A stretch of 64,000 nucleotides of DNA. It comes from Herbiconiux ginsengi (lineage in GTDB: Bacteria > Actinomycetota > Actinomycetes > Actinomycetales > Microbacteriaceae). The notes beneath the pieces were generated by a model. It ran no database searches and was not told where the DNA came from. It worked only from the letters and a program-made list of their open reading frames with translations. Positions 8,887 to 17,107 of the stretch are shown piece after piece. The stretch spans positions 592,960 through 656,959 of the forward strand of contig NZ_FNPZ01000001.1 of the NCBI RefSeq assembly GCF_900107435.1, given 5' to 3'. Position 1 is the first letter of the stretch; each line of letters begins with the position of its first letter. Both the position numbers and the translations under genes were made by a program.

Positions 8887-9817
8887 GATTGTCTTCTCCT
8901 TCCAGGCGCAGCTCACCGTCGAGCTGTGCGGGCTTCGTGAGCGTGTCGAGCAGGACCTCGAGGATGAGTCGCTGCCCGGCGACTGTGGGGTGCACTCCGT
9001 CGGGGAGGAGGAGGGCGGCGCGCGTCGTCGTCGCGTGGTCGAGGAACACCCGATGCACGTCGACCAGAATCGTGGCCTGTTGCCGAACGGCCTCGGCGAT
9101 CGCCGCGACGTCGGTCTCGCGCCAGGTGATGCGTTCGCTGTGGAACGGCACCCAGGCATCCGCATCCGCTTCGATCACGGGCGGCGGGGTCATCGACACC
9201 AGCGTCGCGCCGGTCTCGGCGGCCACCAGTTCGGCGAGCAGCGCGAGGTTGCGCCGGGTCTCGCCGATCGACTGCATCTGCACCCGGGCGGCGCCGTGCC
9301 GGCGGGCGTCGTTCGTGCCCAGCAGTTGGATGACCCAGTCGGGCCCGAGGGCGATCAGGCGGTCGATGCGGGCGATCGCCTCCTGCGTGGTATGACCGGT
9401 GATGCCGGCGTTCACCACACGGATGCCGTCATCCGGCCGGTGCCGATCGAGGTAGGCCTGCAGCTGGTGGGCCCAGGAGAGCGAGTCGTCGGTGATCGAA
9501 TCGCCGAGCGCCACCACCACCTCGCCCGGGCGGAAGGGCAGCCGGGAGGCCGCGTCCGGGGACAGGCCGCTCACAGCCGAGTGCACCTCGCGGGCGAACT
9601 CGGCCCGGTAGCCGTGCAGGGCGGCCTCGTCGGTGCCGGCCATCGCCGCCTCGAGACCCACCAGGTCGGCGGGGAGGAGGCCGGTGCGCTGCAGCACCGG
9701 GTACTTGTCGGGGTGCAGGAACCGGGCCGTGAACTTGTGGGGGTCGCGCAGCTCGTCGGCGACGGGATCGGTCGCATCCACGGCATCGGCATCGGTGGCG
9801 GTTTCAGGGGCGGTCAT
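8855..9817 (-). CDS. SGNH/GDSL-family hydrolase (probable carbohydrate esterase)
   Basis: 320 residues with all SGNH blocks: block I GDSITDDS with nucleophile Ser107, block III GTNDARRHG, and block V DGVHPT carrying the catalytic Asp and His near the C-terminus. An extra N-terminal domain of about 95 residues precedes the catalytic core. No signal peptide is visible, so it should be cytoplasmic, removing acyl groups from imported saccharides or acting on a similar ester. The start at 9817 follows an AGAGGAA ribosome-binding site. It is 47 bp downstream of the permease gene and overlaps the following secreted-protein gene. Confidence 0.85.
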   Translation of the reverse strand: MTAPETATDADAVDATDPVADELRDPHKFTARFLHPDKYPVLQRTGLLPADLVGLEAAMAGTDEAALHGYRAEFAREVHSAVSGLSPDAASRLPFRPGEVVVALGDSITDDSLSWAHQLQAYLDRHRPDDGIRVVNAGITGHTTQEAIARIDRLIALGPDWVIQLLGTNDARRHGAARVQMQSIGETRRNLALLAELVAAETGATLVSMTPPPVIEADADAWVPFHSERITWRETDVAAIAEAVRQQATILVDVHRVFLDHATTTRAALLLPDGVHPTVAGQRLILEVLLDTLTKPAQLDGELRLEGEDNHDDRESPATT

Positions 9818-9864
9818 CGAAGGAGTTCCTCTCGTGTCGGCGGATGCGGGGACGCGGGCGCGCA

Positions 9865-10830
9865 TCACGCCGAGCGCACGGCGAACCGCCGCTTGCGGCG
9901 CAGGTGGTCGACCGCGACGGCCGTGACGAGGATGACGCCGGTGGCCACGTTCTGCCATTGGGGGTTCGTGTTGGTGAGCGCGAGGGTGTTGTTGATGACC
10001 GCGAAGAGCAGGGCGCCGAGCGCGGTTCCGGCGATGGTGCCCACGCCGCCGAACAGGCTGGTGCCCCCGATGATGACGGCGGCCAGCACCTGGAAGGCGA
10101 AGCCCGTTCCACCGGCGCCCGGATCGGCCGTCGCCACGCGAGCGGCGAGCAGAACGCCGCAGAGACCGGCGACCACGGCGCTGATCACATAGAGCGAGAC
10201 GTTCATCTGCGCAGCACGGATGCCGTTCGCCCGGGCCGCGGGAGCGCTGCCGCCGAATGCCCGGATGTTGTAGCCGAACACGGTGTGCGCCAGCACGACG
10301 TGGGCCAGCACGCCGATGATGACGGCGTAGAAGACGAGCAGGGGGATGCCGAAGAGGTTGAGCTGGCCGAGGTCGGTGAAGGCGGCCGGAAAGCCGAAGC
10401 GCGGGGTTCCGCCGGTGACCACGATCACGATGCCGCTCGCGGCGAAGAGCATGCCGAGGGTGGCGATGAAGGGCGGAACGCCCACCCAGGTGATGAGCGA
10501 GGCGTTGATGAGGCCCAGCATTCCGCACACCACGAGCGCCAGCAGGATGGCGAGCGGCCACGGCACGCCGGCGTTCATCGCGATGCCCGCGGCCACGCCC
10601 CCGACAGCGAACACCGACCCGATCGAGAGGTCGAGCCCGCCGCCCACCAGCACGAGCGTGGCTGCGCTGGCGCCGATGAAGTAGAGCGCGCTGGAGCGCA
10701 GGATCTCGACGATGTTCGACGGCATCAACGCCTGAGGATTCGCGGCCTGGGCCACCACGAGCAGCACGACGATGATGAGGATGATGCCCAGCTGCTGGGC
10801 GCCGGCGATGCGGCGCACGATGTTCTTCAC
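9865..10830 (-). CDS. Ribose-type ABC transporter permease
   Basis: 321-residue integral membrane protein of the RbsC/BPD_transp_2 family with about nine or ten hydrophobic segments. The family hallmark GGLDLSIGSVFAVGG is present at about residues 64-78, and GGTSLFGGVGTIAGTALGA near the C-terminus. It should form the channel with the ATPase encoded upstream. It is separated from the binding-protein gene by a strong hairpin, so it may be made at a lower level. Substrate is most likely a sugar or sugar derivative. Confidence 0.92.
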   Translation of the reverse strand: MKNIVRRIAGAQQLGIILIIVVLLVVAQAANPQALMPSNIVEILRSSALYFIGASAATLVLVGGGLDLSIGSVFAVGGVAAGIAMNAGVPWPLAILLALVVCGMLGLINASLITWVGVPPFIATLGMLFAASGIVIVVTGGTPRFGFPAAFTDLGQLNLFGIPLLVFYAVIIGVLAHVVLAHTVFGYNIRAFGGSAPAARANGIRAAQMNVSLYVISAVVAGLCGVLLAARVATADPGAGGTGFAFQVLAAVIIGGTSLFGGVGTIAGTALGALLFAVINNTLALTNTNPQWQNVATGVILVTAVAVDHLRRKRRFAVRSA

Positions 10831-10858
10831 GAAGCGGACTCGCTTTCTGGGGAGGGAA

Positions 10859-10883
10859 GGGGGCCCGGAAGCACCGGGCCCCC
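10859..10883 (-). terminator. Intercistronic hairpin between binding-protein and permease genes
   Basis: A perfect 10-bp G+C stem (10859-10868 with 10874-10883) encloses the loop AAGCA in the 60-bp gap between the two cistrons, with no U-tract. Such hairpins after a solute-binding-protein gene usually stabilise the upstream message or partly terminate transcription, raising binding protein over permease. Function inferred from position. Confidence 0.6.
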
Positions 10884-10890
10884 GGAGGAG

Positions 10891-11874
10891 CTACTTCGCG
10901 GGCAGGTTGCTGATGTCGTAGAAGGTGCTGGTGGTGGGGATGAAGTCGGGCAGCGTCTCGCCCTCGGAGAGCTTCTTGACGGCCTCGACCGACTTGGTGC
11001 CCGACTCGCACCAGCCCTGTTCGCCGACGCCGAGGAGCGAGCCGTCCTCGATCACGGCGCGGTGGTCGGCTGTGAGGTCGTTGGCCACGACGTTGATGGT
11101 GCCCGTGGCGCCGCGCTCCTTCACCGCCGTGATGGCTGCCGCCACCGAGGTTCCCTCGATCGGGAAGAGGGCGGTGATCTCCGGATGCGCGGTCAGCATG
11201 TTGCTGAAGAGTTCCGGCGCCTTGGTCGGGTCGCCGTTCGTGTAGTCGCTCGCCACGACCGTCATGTCGGGGAAGTGCTCCGCGGCGTAGTCGGTGAAGC
11301 CCGTGATCTCGTCGACGTGCGGGGTGGTGCTGGCCGATCCGGAGAGGATGCCGACCTTCGCGGCCGGGTCGGTGGCGCCGAGGCCCTCCGCGATGAGGGC
11401 GCCGAGCTGCTTGGAGTCGGTGCCCACCTGGGTCTGCTGCCCGATGCTCGGGGCTCCGGCGTTCTGGGCCACCACGTAGATGCCGGCATCGCGGGCCTGC
11501 TGGATGACGGGGGTGAACAGCTCGGGGATCGTCGGGAAGACGACCAGCGCATCCGTGCCGTTCGCGATCGCCTGCGAGATGAGGTCGATGGCGCCCTGGT
11601 TGTCGACCGCGCTGCCCGCGGTGCCGACCTCGACCGGCTTCCAGCCGTTGGCCTTCGCCGCCTCTTCGAAGCACTGCCCGACGTCGTCGAAGGAGGGATA
11701 GAAGGGAGCGGGGTTCACGTAGGTGATGGTCTTGACCTCGCGGAGGTCGCCGGTGGGAGTCGAACTCGCGGCGACGGAGCCGCCCGAGAGCGCGCTGCAT
11801 CCGCTGAGGGAGGCGGTGATCGCGGCGATCGCGAGCGTCGCCAGAGCGGCGCGGCGGGGGGTGATGGGAGACAT
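10891..11874 (-). CDS. Sugar ABC transporter substrate-binding lipoprotein
   Basis: 327 residues. A signal peptide ends in the lipobox LSGC, so the protein is lipid-anchored outside the membrane. The rest is a periplasmic-binding-protein type 1 fold of the PF13407 sort (NGTDALVVFPTIPELFTPVIQQA; AGIYVVAQNAGAP). It captures a sugar-like ligand for the RbsC-type permease. Placed between the ATPase and permease genes in the same transcription unit. Ligand identity cannot be read; the neighbouring esterase and secreted protein hint at an acylated oligo- or monosaccharide. Confidence 0.92.
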   Translation of the reverse strand: MSPITPRRAALATLAIAAITASLSGCSALSGGSVAASSTPTGDLREVKTITYVNPAPFYPSFDDVGQCFEEAAKANGWKPVEVGTAGSAVDNQGAIDLISQAIANGTDALVVFPTIPELFTPVIQQARDAGIYVVAQNAGAPSIGQQTQVGTDSKQLGALIAEGLGATDPAAKVGILSGSASTTPHVDEITGFTDYAAEHFPDMTVVASDYTNGDPTKAPELFSNMLTAHPEITALFPIEGTSVAAAITAVKERGATGTINVVANDLTADHRAVIEDGSLLGVGEQGWCESGTKSVEAVKKLSEGETLPDFIPTTSTFYDISNLPAK

Positions 11875-11940
11875 TCTGTGGGTGACCTCTCTGTCGGGGA
11901 ATGCGTGACCAGGTGTTTTCGGGTTGGGGTGTTTCGGGCT

Positions 11941-12696
11941 TCAGGCGGTGAGGCGGTCGCCGGTGATGGCGCCCGTGATCAGGCCGATGATCTCGTCGCG
12001 CGTCGTGTCGGTGCGCCGGCGAACCCCGGCGACCTCGCCGAGTCGCATCACCTGGATGCTGTCGGCGAGTTCGAACACGAGCGACATGTCGTGGCTCACG
12101 ACGATCACCGCGTTGCCGCGTTCGCGGAGGGTGCGGATCATGTCGGCGGCCTGGGCGGTCTCGCGCACACCGAGGGCGGCGGTGGGCTCGTCGAGCAGCA
12201 CCACCTGACCGCCGGTGCGCATCGCGCGGGCGATCGCCACGATCTGCCGCTGGCCGCCCGAGAGCATGCCGATCTCGGTGCGCACCGAGGCGACCGAGAC
12301 GCCGAGCTCGTCGAGAAAGGCGCGGGCCTCGCGTTCCATGGCCTTGCGGCGCACGAAGGGGCCGCGGCGGGGGTACTGGCCGATGAACATGTTGGTCGCG
12401 ACATCCAGAACCTCGATGAGCGCGAGATCCTGGAACACGGTGGCGATGCCGGCGGCCCGAGCGGCGGCGGGGTTCGAGAAGGCCTGCTGCTCGCCCTCGA
12501 CGAGGATCGCACCCTCGTCGGGGCGGTAGACGCCGCTGATGGTGCGGATCAGGCTGGACTTGCCCGCGCCGTTGTCGCCGACGATCGCGAGCACCTCACC
12601 GGAGTAGGCCGCGAGGTCGACGCCCTTGAGAGCGGAGACGTGCCCGAAGGTCTTCTTGATGCCGCGGAGTTCCAGAGTGGGCTGGAGCGTGCTCAT
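11941..12696 (-). CDS. Sugar ABC transporter ATP-binding protein, single nucleotide-binding domain
   Basis: 251 residues. Walker A GDNGAGKSS, signature LSGGQRQ and Walker B VVLLDEPTAAL followed by the H-loop SHD are all intact. Unlike RbsA it has only one nucleotide-binding domain, so it probably works as a homodimer, as in FrcA-type importers. The start at 12696 (MSTLQPT) is chosen for its GAAAGG ribosome-binding site and because the domain begins directly after it. It is the first gene of the five-gene operon ending at 7384. Confidence 0.9.
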   Translation of the reverse strand: MSTLQPTLELRGIKKTFGHVSALKGVDLAAYSGEVLAIVGDNGAGKSSLIRTISGVYRPDEGAILVEGEQQAFSNPAAARAAGIATVFQDLALIEVLDVATNMFIGQYPRRGPFVRRKAMEREARAFLDELGVSVASVRTEIGMLSGGQRQIVAIARAMRTGGQVVLLDEPTAALGVRETAQAADMIRTLRERGNAVIVVSHDMSLVFELADSIQVMRLGEVAGVRRRTDTTRDEIIGLITGAITGDRLTA

Positions 12697-12779
12697 GCGT
12701 GGCCTTTCGGGCTGAGTTCGGCCGCGAGACACGTTCGGGACTGCACATCGACGTGCCACCGCGGTGGGTGATGAGGCTC

Positions 12780-12827
12780 AGTAAATCCTTCGGGAACAGA
12801 AGTTGTCAAGCCGATTTTGGAATGTTC
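12780..12827 (-). promoter_or_regulatory. Promoter and candidate operator of the sugar-transport operon
   Basis: On the minus strand a perfect TTGACA (12804-12809) is followed after 18 bp by TTTACT (12780-12785), 83 bp upstream of the ATPase start. An inverted pair GAACA (12794-12798) and TGTTC (12823-12827) straddles the -35 box and is a candidate site for the adjacent ROK repressor. The promoter match is direct; the regulator assignment is inferred. Confidence 0.55.
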
Positions 12828-12898
12828 TTCCGTGAGTTAGTTCTCTTACCGAAGCATTTGGCTCGATTTTCGGGCACTCGCCGTGTAGGGTTCCCGAT

Positions 12899-14071
12899 AT
12901 GAAGACGTTCGGCGACGCGGCTGGCGACGACACCTCGAGCACGCGGTATCGGGTGCTCGCGGCGATCCGTGACGAGGGGTCGCTGAGCCGTGCCGAGCTG
13001 GCCCGCACCACCGGTCTTGCCGCTTCGACGATCACCGCTCTGATCAAGTCGCTCACGGCCGAAGGCCTGCTGCTCGAGGCCGACGAGGCGACCGAGGCGC
13101 CGGGTCGCACGGGGCCGCGTTCGCGCGAGCTCAGCATCAATCCCGGCTTGGGCGCGGTCGCCGGGATCGACTTCGGCTTCCGCACGGTGCGGGTCTCGAT
13201 CTGCGACCTCGGAGCGCGGGAGATCGCGTTTCGCGAAGGCCGCCTGGTGGAGCAGTACTCGAGTGAGGAAGGACTGCGGATCGCGCGCGGGCTGTTCGAC
13301 GACGCCCTGGCGGCCGCCGCGCTCTCGGCGAGCGACATCCTCGCCGCCGGCGTCGCCCTGCCGGGGCCGATCGATTCGGTGCGGCAGCGCGTGATCGGCT
13401 CGGCCGTTCTTCCCGGCTGGTCGGAGGCCACGGCGGAATCGATGTCCACCGCGTTCGGCGTCAGCTCCCTGATCGAGAACGACGCGAATCTGGCAGCCCT
13501 GGGCGAACACGCTTTCGGCGCCGGGCGGGGAGCGAAGGACTCCCTCACCATCAAGTTCCACAGCGGCATCGGTGCCGGCCTGATCATCGAGAACCGTCTC
13601 GTGGTCGGCTCGGGCTCGGGAGAGATCGGTCACTTCCCGGTGTCGGAACACGGTGCCGTGTGCCGGTGCGGCAAGCGCGGATGTCTCGACACCTTCGCCT
13701 CCATCCCGGCCCTGCTCGAGGCCGCCGGACCTGCGGGCTCGATCGACCTGCGCACCCTCCTCGGACTCCTGGCCGACGGCGATCCCCGCGCCCGCCGTGT
13801 GGTGTCCGACGCAGCGGAACTGGTGGGCGACGCGGCATCGCGGGCCTGTCTGCTGTTCGCTCCGGAACGGGTGATCGTGGTGGGTGCGATGTCGGCGTCG
13901 GAGGAGGCCGTGATCGAGCCGATGACGCGTGCCCTGCAGCGCGGGCTGATCCCCGACACCATCGCGCCGCCGCCCGTGGTGCGCGGCTCGCTCGCGGAGC
14001 GCTCGACCGTCATGGGAGCCATCGCGCTCGCGCTCACCGCGTCGGGCTGGCTGTCGTCGAGCAGGCGCTGA
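12899..14071 (+). CDS. ROK-family transcriptional repressor
   Basis: 390 residues. Residues 15-70 form a MarR-like winged helix (LSRAELARTTGLAASTITALIKSL). The rest is a ROK sugar-kinase-like domain with the zinc-binding signature GEIGHFPVSEHGAVCRCGKRGC near residues 241-262. Family members of this length bind DNA and release it on binding a sugar. It is divergent from the five-gene sugar operon, so it most likely represses that operon and itself. A possible -10 box TAGGGT lies seven bases before the ATG, suggesting a leaderless transcript. Confidence 0.92.
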   Translation: MKTFGDAAGDDTSSTRYRVLAAIRDEGSLSRAELARTTGLAASTITALIKSLTAEGLLLEADEATEAPGRTGPRSRELSINPGLGAVAGIDFGFRTVRVSICDLGAREIAFREGRLVEQYSSEEGLRIARGLFDDALAAAALSASDILAAGVALPGPIDSVRQRVIGSAVLPGWSEATAESMSTAFGVSSLIENDANLAALGEHAFGAGRGAKDSLTIKFHSGIGAGLIIENRLVVGSGSGEIGHFPVSEHGAVCRCGKRGCLDTFASIPALLEAAGPAGSIDLRTLLGLLADGDPRARRVVSDAAELVGDAASRACLLFAPERVIVVGAMSASEEAVIEPMTRALQRGLIPDTIAPPPVVRGSLAERSTVMGAIALALTASGWLSSSRR

Positions 14072-14206
14072 GCGGCCGAGCCCTTCAGAGAGCAGCGCGG
14101 CATCGTCGGCCGATCGCGCACCCGCGCCGGGCCCCGGCCGGCGAGTCGATCAAGGCAGTTGCGGACGCCGCGTGACCACCCGATGGCTTGCCTGCGACGA
14201 CCGACT

Positions 14207-14587
14207 CTACGTCGAGTCAGGGATCTCGTGATCTCTCCGGGCAGCCATGATTCCGGCGAAGTGATCGATCGACCAGAGTTCAAGGGCTTTGAGGGGTTCG
14301 GTGAGGGTGAGTCCCGCGGCGCTGAGCCGATATTCGACCTTCACCGGCACCTCCGCGGTGACCGTGCGAATGACCAGGCCGTCGCGTTCCAGTGCGCGAA
14401 GAGTCTGTGTCAGCATCTTCTGCGAGATGCCATCGACTCGGCGCAGCAGATCGGAGAAGCGAAGCGTCGCGCTGCCGAGAGCGCCGACGATGAGCACCGT
14501 CCACCGTCCACCGATCAGGTCGAGGATGCGCCGCGTCGGGCACCCCTGCTGGTAGGGGTCGAGCTCGCCCGGGCCGATCTCACGCAT
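14207..14587 (-). CDS. HxlR-family winged-helix regulator
   Basis: 126 residues with the HxlR pattern: CPTRRILDLIGGRWTVLI near the N-terminus, LRFSDLLRRVDGISQKMLTQTLRALERDGLV as the recognition region, and VEYRLSAAGLTL as the wing. The Cys in the GCPTRRIL segment could sense oxidation or electrophiles, as in many relatives. It is divergent from an NAD(P)-binding protein gene, the classic arrangement for HxlR-type regulators controlling an oxidoreductase. A GGAG ribosome-binding site precedes the ATG. Confidence 0.9.
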   Translation of the reverse strand: MREIGPGELDPYQQGCPTRRILDLIGGRWTVLIVGALGSATLRFSDLLRRVDGISQKMLTQTLRALERDGLVIRTVTAEVPVKVEYRLSAAGLTLTEPLKALELWSIDHFAGIMAARRDHEIPDST

Positions 14588-14693
14588 CCCGATACTCCAT
14601 CCGGTTACCTCGAAGTGCCTTCTTACATTGAGAGAGCAACTCTCCTATGGTTACCAAGGTTGCGCAAGCGAGACGATCGGAAGAAGGACGACC
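14588..14693. promoter_or_regulatory. Divergent promoter region of the HxlR and NAD(P)-binding genes
   Basis: The 106-bp gap contains two direct GGTTACC heptamers (around 14602 and 14650) and an inverted repeat GAGAG-N5-CTCTC between them. TATGGT at 14646-14651 could be the rightward -10 box and lies next to the inverted repeat, so a bound HxlR dimer would block the rightward promoter. Motifs are read directly; their use is inferred. Confidence 0.4.
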
Positions 14694-15335
14694 ATGACAC
14701 GAATCACCATCCTCGGGGGAACCGGCTACACCGGTTCCAACATCGCCCGTGAGGCCGCCTCACGCGGGCACGAGGTGACCTCATTCAGCCGAAACCCTCC
14801 GGCCGAGACGATCGACGGCATCCGATACCTGACGGGGTCGATCCAGGACGAGCTCGCTGGGTTGGTGGCAGGCGCTGACGTGATCGTCGGGGCGCTTGCA
14901 CCGCGTGGCGAACTCGAGTCCGAACTGCGTGGACTCTATGCGAGGGCTGCGGAGATCGCCGCTCGTGAGGGCACGCGTATCGGGATCGTGGGTGGCTTCA
15001 GCGCCCTCCGCTTGGCACCCGATGCCGTGCGCACGGCATACACCGGAGAAGTGCCCCCTCAGTTCGCAGCGGAAGCCCGAGTGATGGCTGAGGTCATCGA
15101 CGATCTGACCGAGAGGGCACCCGACGGTCTGGACTGGTTCTACGTCAGCCCGGCCGCCACCTACGGCGCCCACGTGCCAGGAGAGGCCACGGGGGTCTAT
15201 CGCACCGGTGGGGATGTGGCGATCTTCGACCTTGACGGGCAATCTGCAATCTCGGGAGCCGACTTCGCGCTCGCTGTCGTCGACGAGATCGAAGCCCCTG
15301 CGCACACGGGACAGCAATTCGGCGTCGCCTACTGA
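14694..15335 (+). CDS. NAD(P)-binding oxidoreductase (atypical SDR, NmrA-like)
   Basis: 213 residues. The N-terminal Rossmann motif is GGTGYTGSN (residues 8-16), with a basic residue after the second strand (SRNPP) that favours NADP. The set of segments VIVGALAPRG, IVGGFSAL and VSPAATYGAHVPG is typical of atypical short-chain dehydrogenases related to NmrA and flavin-reductase-like proteins. The ATG at 14694 has an AAGAAGGA ribosome-binding site. Divergent from the HxlR regulator, so probably induced by an electrophile or quinone-type stress. Confidence 0.85.
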   Translation: MTRITILGGTGYTGSNIAREAASRGHEVTSFSRNPPAETIDGIRYLTGSIQDELAGLVAGADVIVGALAPRGELESELRGLYARAAEIAAREGTRIGIVGGFSALRLAPDAVRTAYTGEVPPQFAAEARVMAEVIDDLTERAPDGLDWFYVSPAATYGAHVPGEATGVYRTGGDVAIFDLDGQSAISGADFALAVVDEIEAPAHTGQQFGVAY

Positions 15336-15440
15336 AACGTCCCGCCGTCAGGATCACTGTCTGATAGTCTTTTCGGCCTGCGCAGCTTCGTGGCTGCGGT
15401 CGGTCGGGTGCGGCGATGTCGCATGGTGATCCGAGGTTTG

Positions 15441-15480
15441 AAGCCTCCAGTTACTCATTTCTTGAGAAGCCTGGAGGCTT
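15441..15480 (+). promoter_or_regulatory. Leader hairpin sequestering the ribosome-binding site of the efflux gene
   Basis: AAGCCTCCAG (15441-15450) is perfectly complementary to CTGGAGGCTT (15471-15480). The enclosed 20 bases pair further through CTCA (15454-15457) and TGAG (15463-15466) around a 5-base loop. The Shine-Dalgarno GGAGG (15473-15477), seven bases before the ATG at 15485, is entirely inside the stem. The hairpin also ends in a short T-rich stretch, so it could act on transcription instead. Structure is read from the sequence; regulation is inferred. Confidence 0.7.
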
Positions 15481-15484
15481 TCTT

Positions 15485-16936
15485 ATGTCTACTGCTCTGC
15501 GCAGTTCTTCCACTCGTTGGTGGGCACTCGCGATTCTCGCGCTCACCGAATTGGTCGTCGTGCTCGATACGACGATCGTCACCATCGCTCTTCCGCAGGC
15601 GCAGCTCGAGATCGGGCTCAGCGATGTGCAGCGGCAGTGGATCGTCACGGCCTATGCCCTCGCGTTCGGCGCACTCCTCCTTCTCGGCGGCCGGATCGCG
15701 GACTACTGGGGTCGCAAGCGCACCTTCATGGTCGGCATGATCGGGTTCGGAATCGCCTCTGCCTGGGGTGGCCTGGCGCAGTCGGGGCTCGAGCTGATCA
15801 TCGCCCGCGGCATCCAGGGCGCTTTCGCGGCCATGCTCGCGCCGGCCGCTCTGGCGATGGTGACGGTGACGTTCGCCCACGGTAAGGAGCGCAACATCGC
15901 GTTCGCCATTTTCGGAACCGTTGCCGGAAGCGGCGCCGCTGTCGGCCTCGTGCTCGGAGGAGTGCTCACGGAGTTCGCCTCGTGGCGCTGGTGCCTGCTG
16001 GTCAACGTGTTCTTCGTCATCGCCGGCCTCATCGGTGGCGCACTGTTGCTGAAGGAGAGCAAGGCCGACGGCCGCAACCGGTATGACGTCTGGGGCGCAA
16101 TCACGGTGACCCTGGGCCTTGGTGCCCTGGTCTACGGTTTCACTCTCGCAGAGCACGGTTGGGACTCGATCGACACGATCGGCTTCCTCGCGCTCGGCGC
16201 GGGCCTCCTGGCGTTGTTCATCCTGATCGAGTCGAGGATCACGCAGCCCCTCCTCCCGTTGCGTGTCATCGTGAACTCGGTCCGTGGCGGCGCGTTCCTG
16301 ATTCAGGCGGTCGTTGGCGCGATCATGATCGGCTCGATCCTGTATCTCACCTTCTACTTCCAGATCGTGCTCGGCATGAGCCCCCTCATCTCCGGTCTCG
16401 CGAACGTCGCGATGACCGCCACGATCCTCCTCAGCAGCCCGTTCGCGACGAAAGCCCTCAACCGGTTCGGCCCTCGCCCGCTGATGATCCTGGGCCCACT
16501 GTTCTGCGCGGCAGGCCTGTTCTCCTTCATGGGCATCACCCCCGACGGCAACTACTTCACCCAGGTTCTCCCCGGCCTCATTCTGCTCGGAATCGGATTC
16601 GCCCAGTTGTTCGTGCCCCTGCAGAACCTCGCTCTGATCGGCGTCGACCCCGAAGACGCCGGCGTCGCCTCCGGCACCATCAACTCGACCTTCCACATCG
16701 GCGGGTCGATCGGCCTGGCCGTGTTCACCGCGCTCTACGCCGGCACCGTCACCAGCGCCCTCGATGACGGCGCGGATCAGCACACGGCCTTCACCGACGG
16801 CTACATTTCGGCGTTCATCGCCTCCGGCATCGCGATGATCCTCGCGTCCGTGATCGCGTTCTTCCTCATCCGCGGCAAGAAGGACGACCTCATGCCCACC
16901 TGGGACGAAGACGATGCAGCCGCGTACGCCCACTGA
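15485..16936 (+). CDS. DHA2-family MFS drug efflux transporter (EmrB/QacA type)
   Basis: 483-residue membrane protein with about 14 transmembrane segments. Motif C-like and DHA2-specific features are visible: LDTTIVTIALPQ in the first helix, GGRIADYWGRKRTFMVG as motif A between helices 2 and 3, and ELIIARGIQGAFAAMLAPAAL. It exports hydrophobic drugs or dyes using the proton gradient. The start at 15485 is fixed by GGAGG. An in-frame ATG at 15416 would add 23 residues, but the encoded sequence is not membrane-like. The Shine-Dalgarno is locked in a stem, so expression is probably conditional. Confidence 0.92.
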   Translation: MSTALRSSSTRWWALAILALTELVVVLDTTIVTIALPQAQLEIGLSDVQRQWIVTAYALAFGALLLLGGRIADYWGRKRTFMVGMIGFGIASAWGGLAQSGLELIIARGIQGAFAAMLAPAALAMVTVTFAHGKERNIAFAIFGTVAGSGAAVGLVLGGVLTEFASWRWCLLVNVFFVIAGLIGGALLLKESKADGRNRYDVWGAITVTLGLGALVYGFTLAEHGWDSIDTIGFLALGAGLLALFILIESRITQPLLPLRVIVNSVRGGAFLIQAVVGAIMIGSILYLTFYFQIVLGMSPLISGLANVAMTATILLSSPFATKALNRFGPRPLMILGPLFCAAGLFSFMGITPDGNYFTQVLPGLILLGIGFAQLFVPLQNLALIGVDPEDAGVASGTINSTFHIGGSIGLAVFTALYAGTVTSALDDGADQHTAFTDGYISAFIASGIAMILASVIAFFLIRGKKDDLMPTWDEDDAAAYAH

Positions 16937-16948
16937 CCGTTGAGTGGG

Positions 16949-16987
16949 CCGCGGAGGCTCGGACCGACACGGTCCGAGCCTCCGCGG
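16949..16987 (+). terminator. Hairpin terminator after the MFS gene
   Basis: A 17-bp perfect stem (16949-16965 with 16971-16987) with loop GACAC begins 13 bases after the stop codon at 16936. No U-tract follows. Position and stability argue for transcription termination or 3'-end protection. Confidence 0.75.
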
Positions 16988-17107
16988 CATCGCACTCCAC
17001 CTCGTCAGGCTCCTCAAACGTGCTCGCGGGTTCGATCAGTGAGGGGTCGGCTGGGTCGCCATCTCCCGGCGAACGGCACGACACCCGCCGGCGGTATCCT
17101 CGGGCGC

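Noticed and set aside
8887-11800. A minus-strand frame spanning permease, binding-protein and SGNH genes as one protein
   Set aside because: Only its last 320 codons are real (SGNH hydrolase); the rest is an alternative frame of the transporter genes.
9844-12771. A very long open frame on the + strand opposite the sugar-transport operon
   Set aside because: Its translation is rich in Arg, Gly, Asp and His with no fold or start site. It is the mirror of real genes in G+C-rich DNA.
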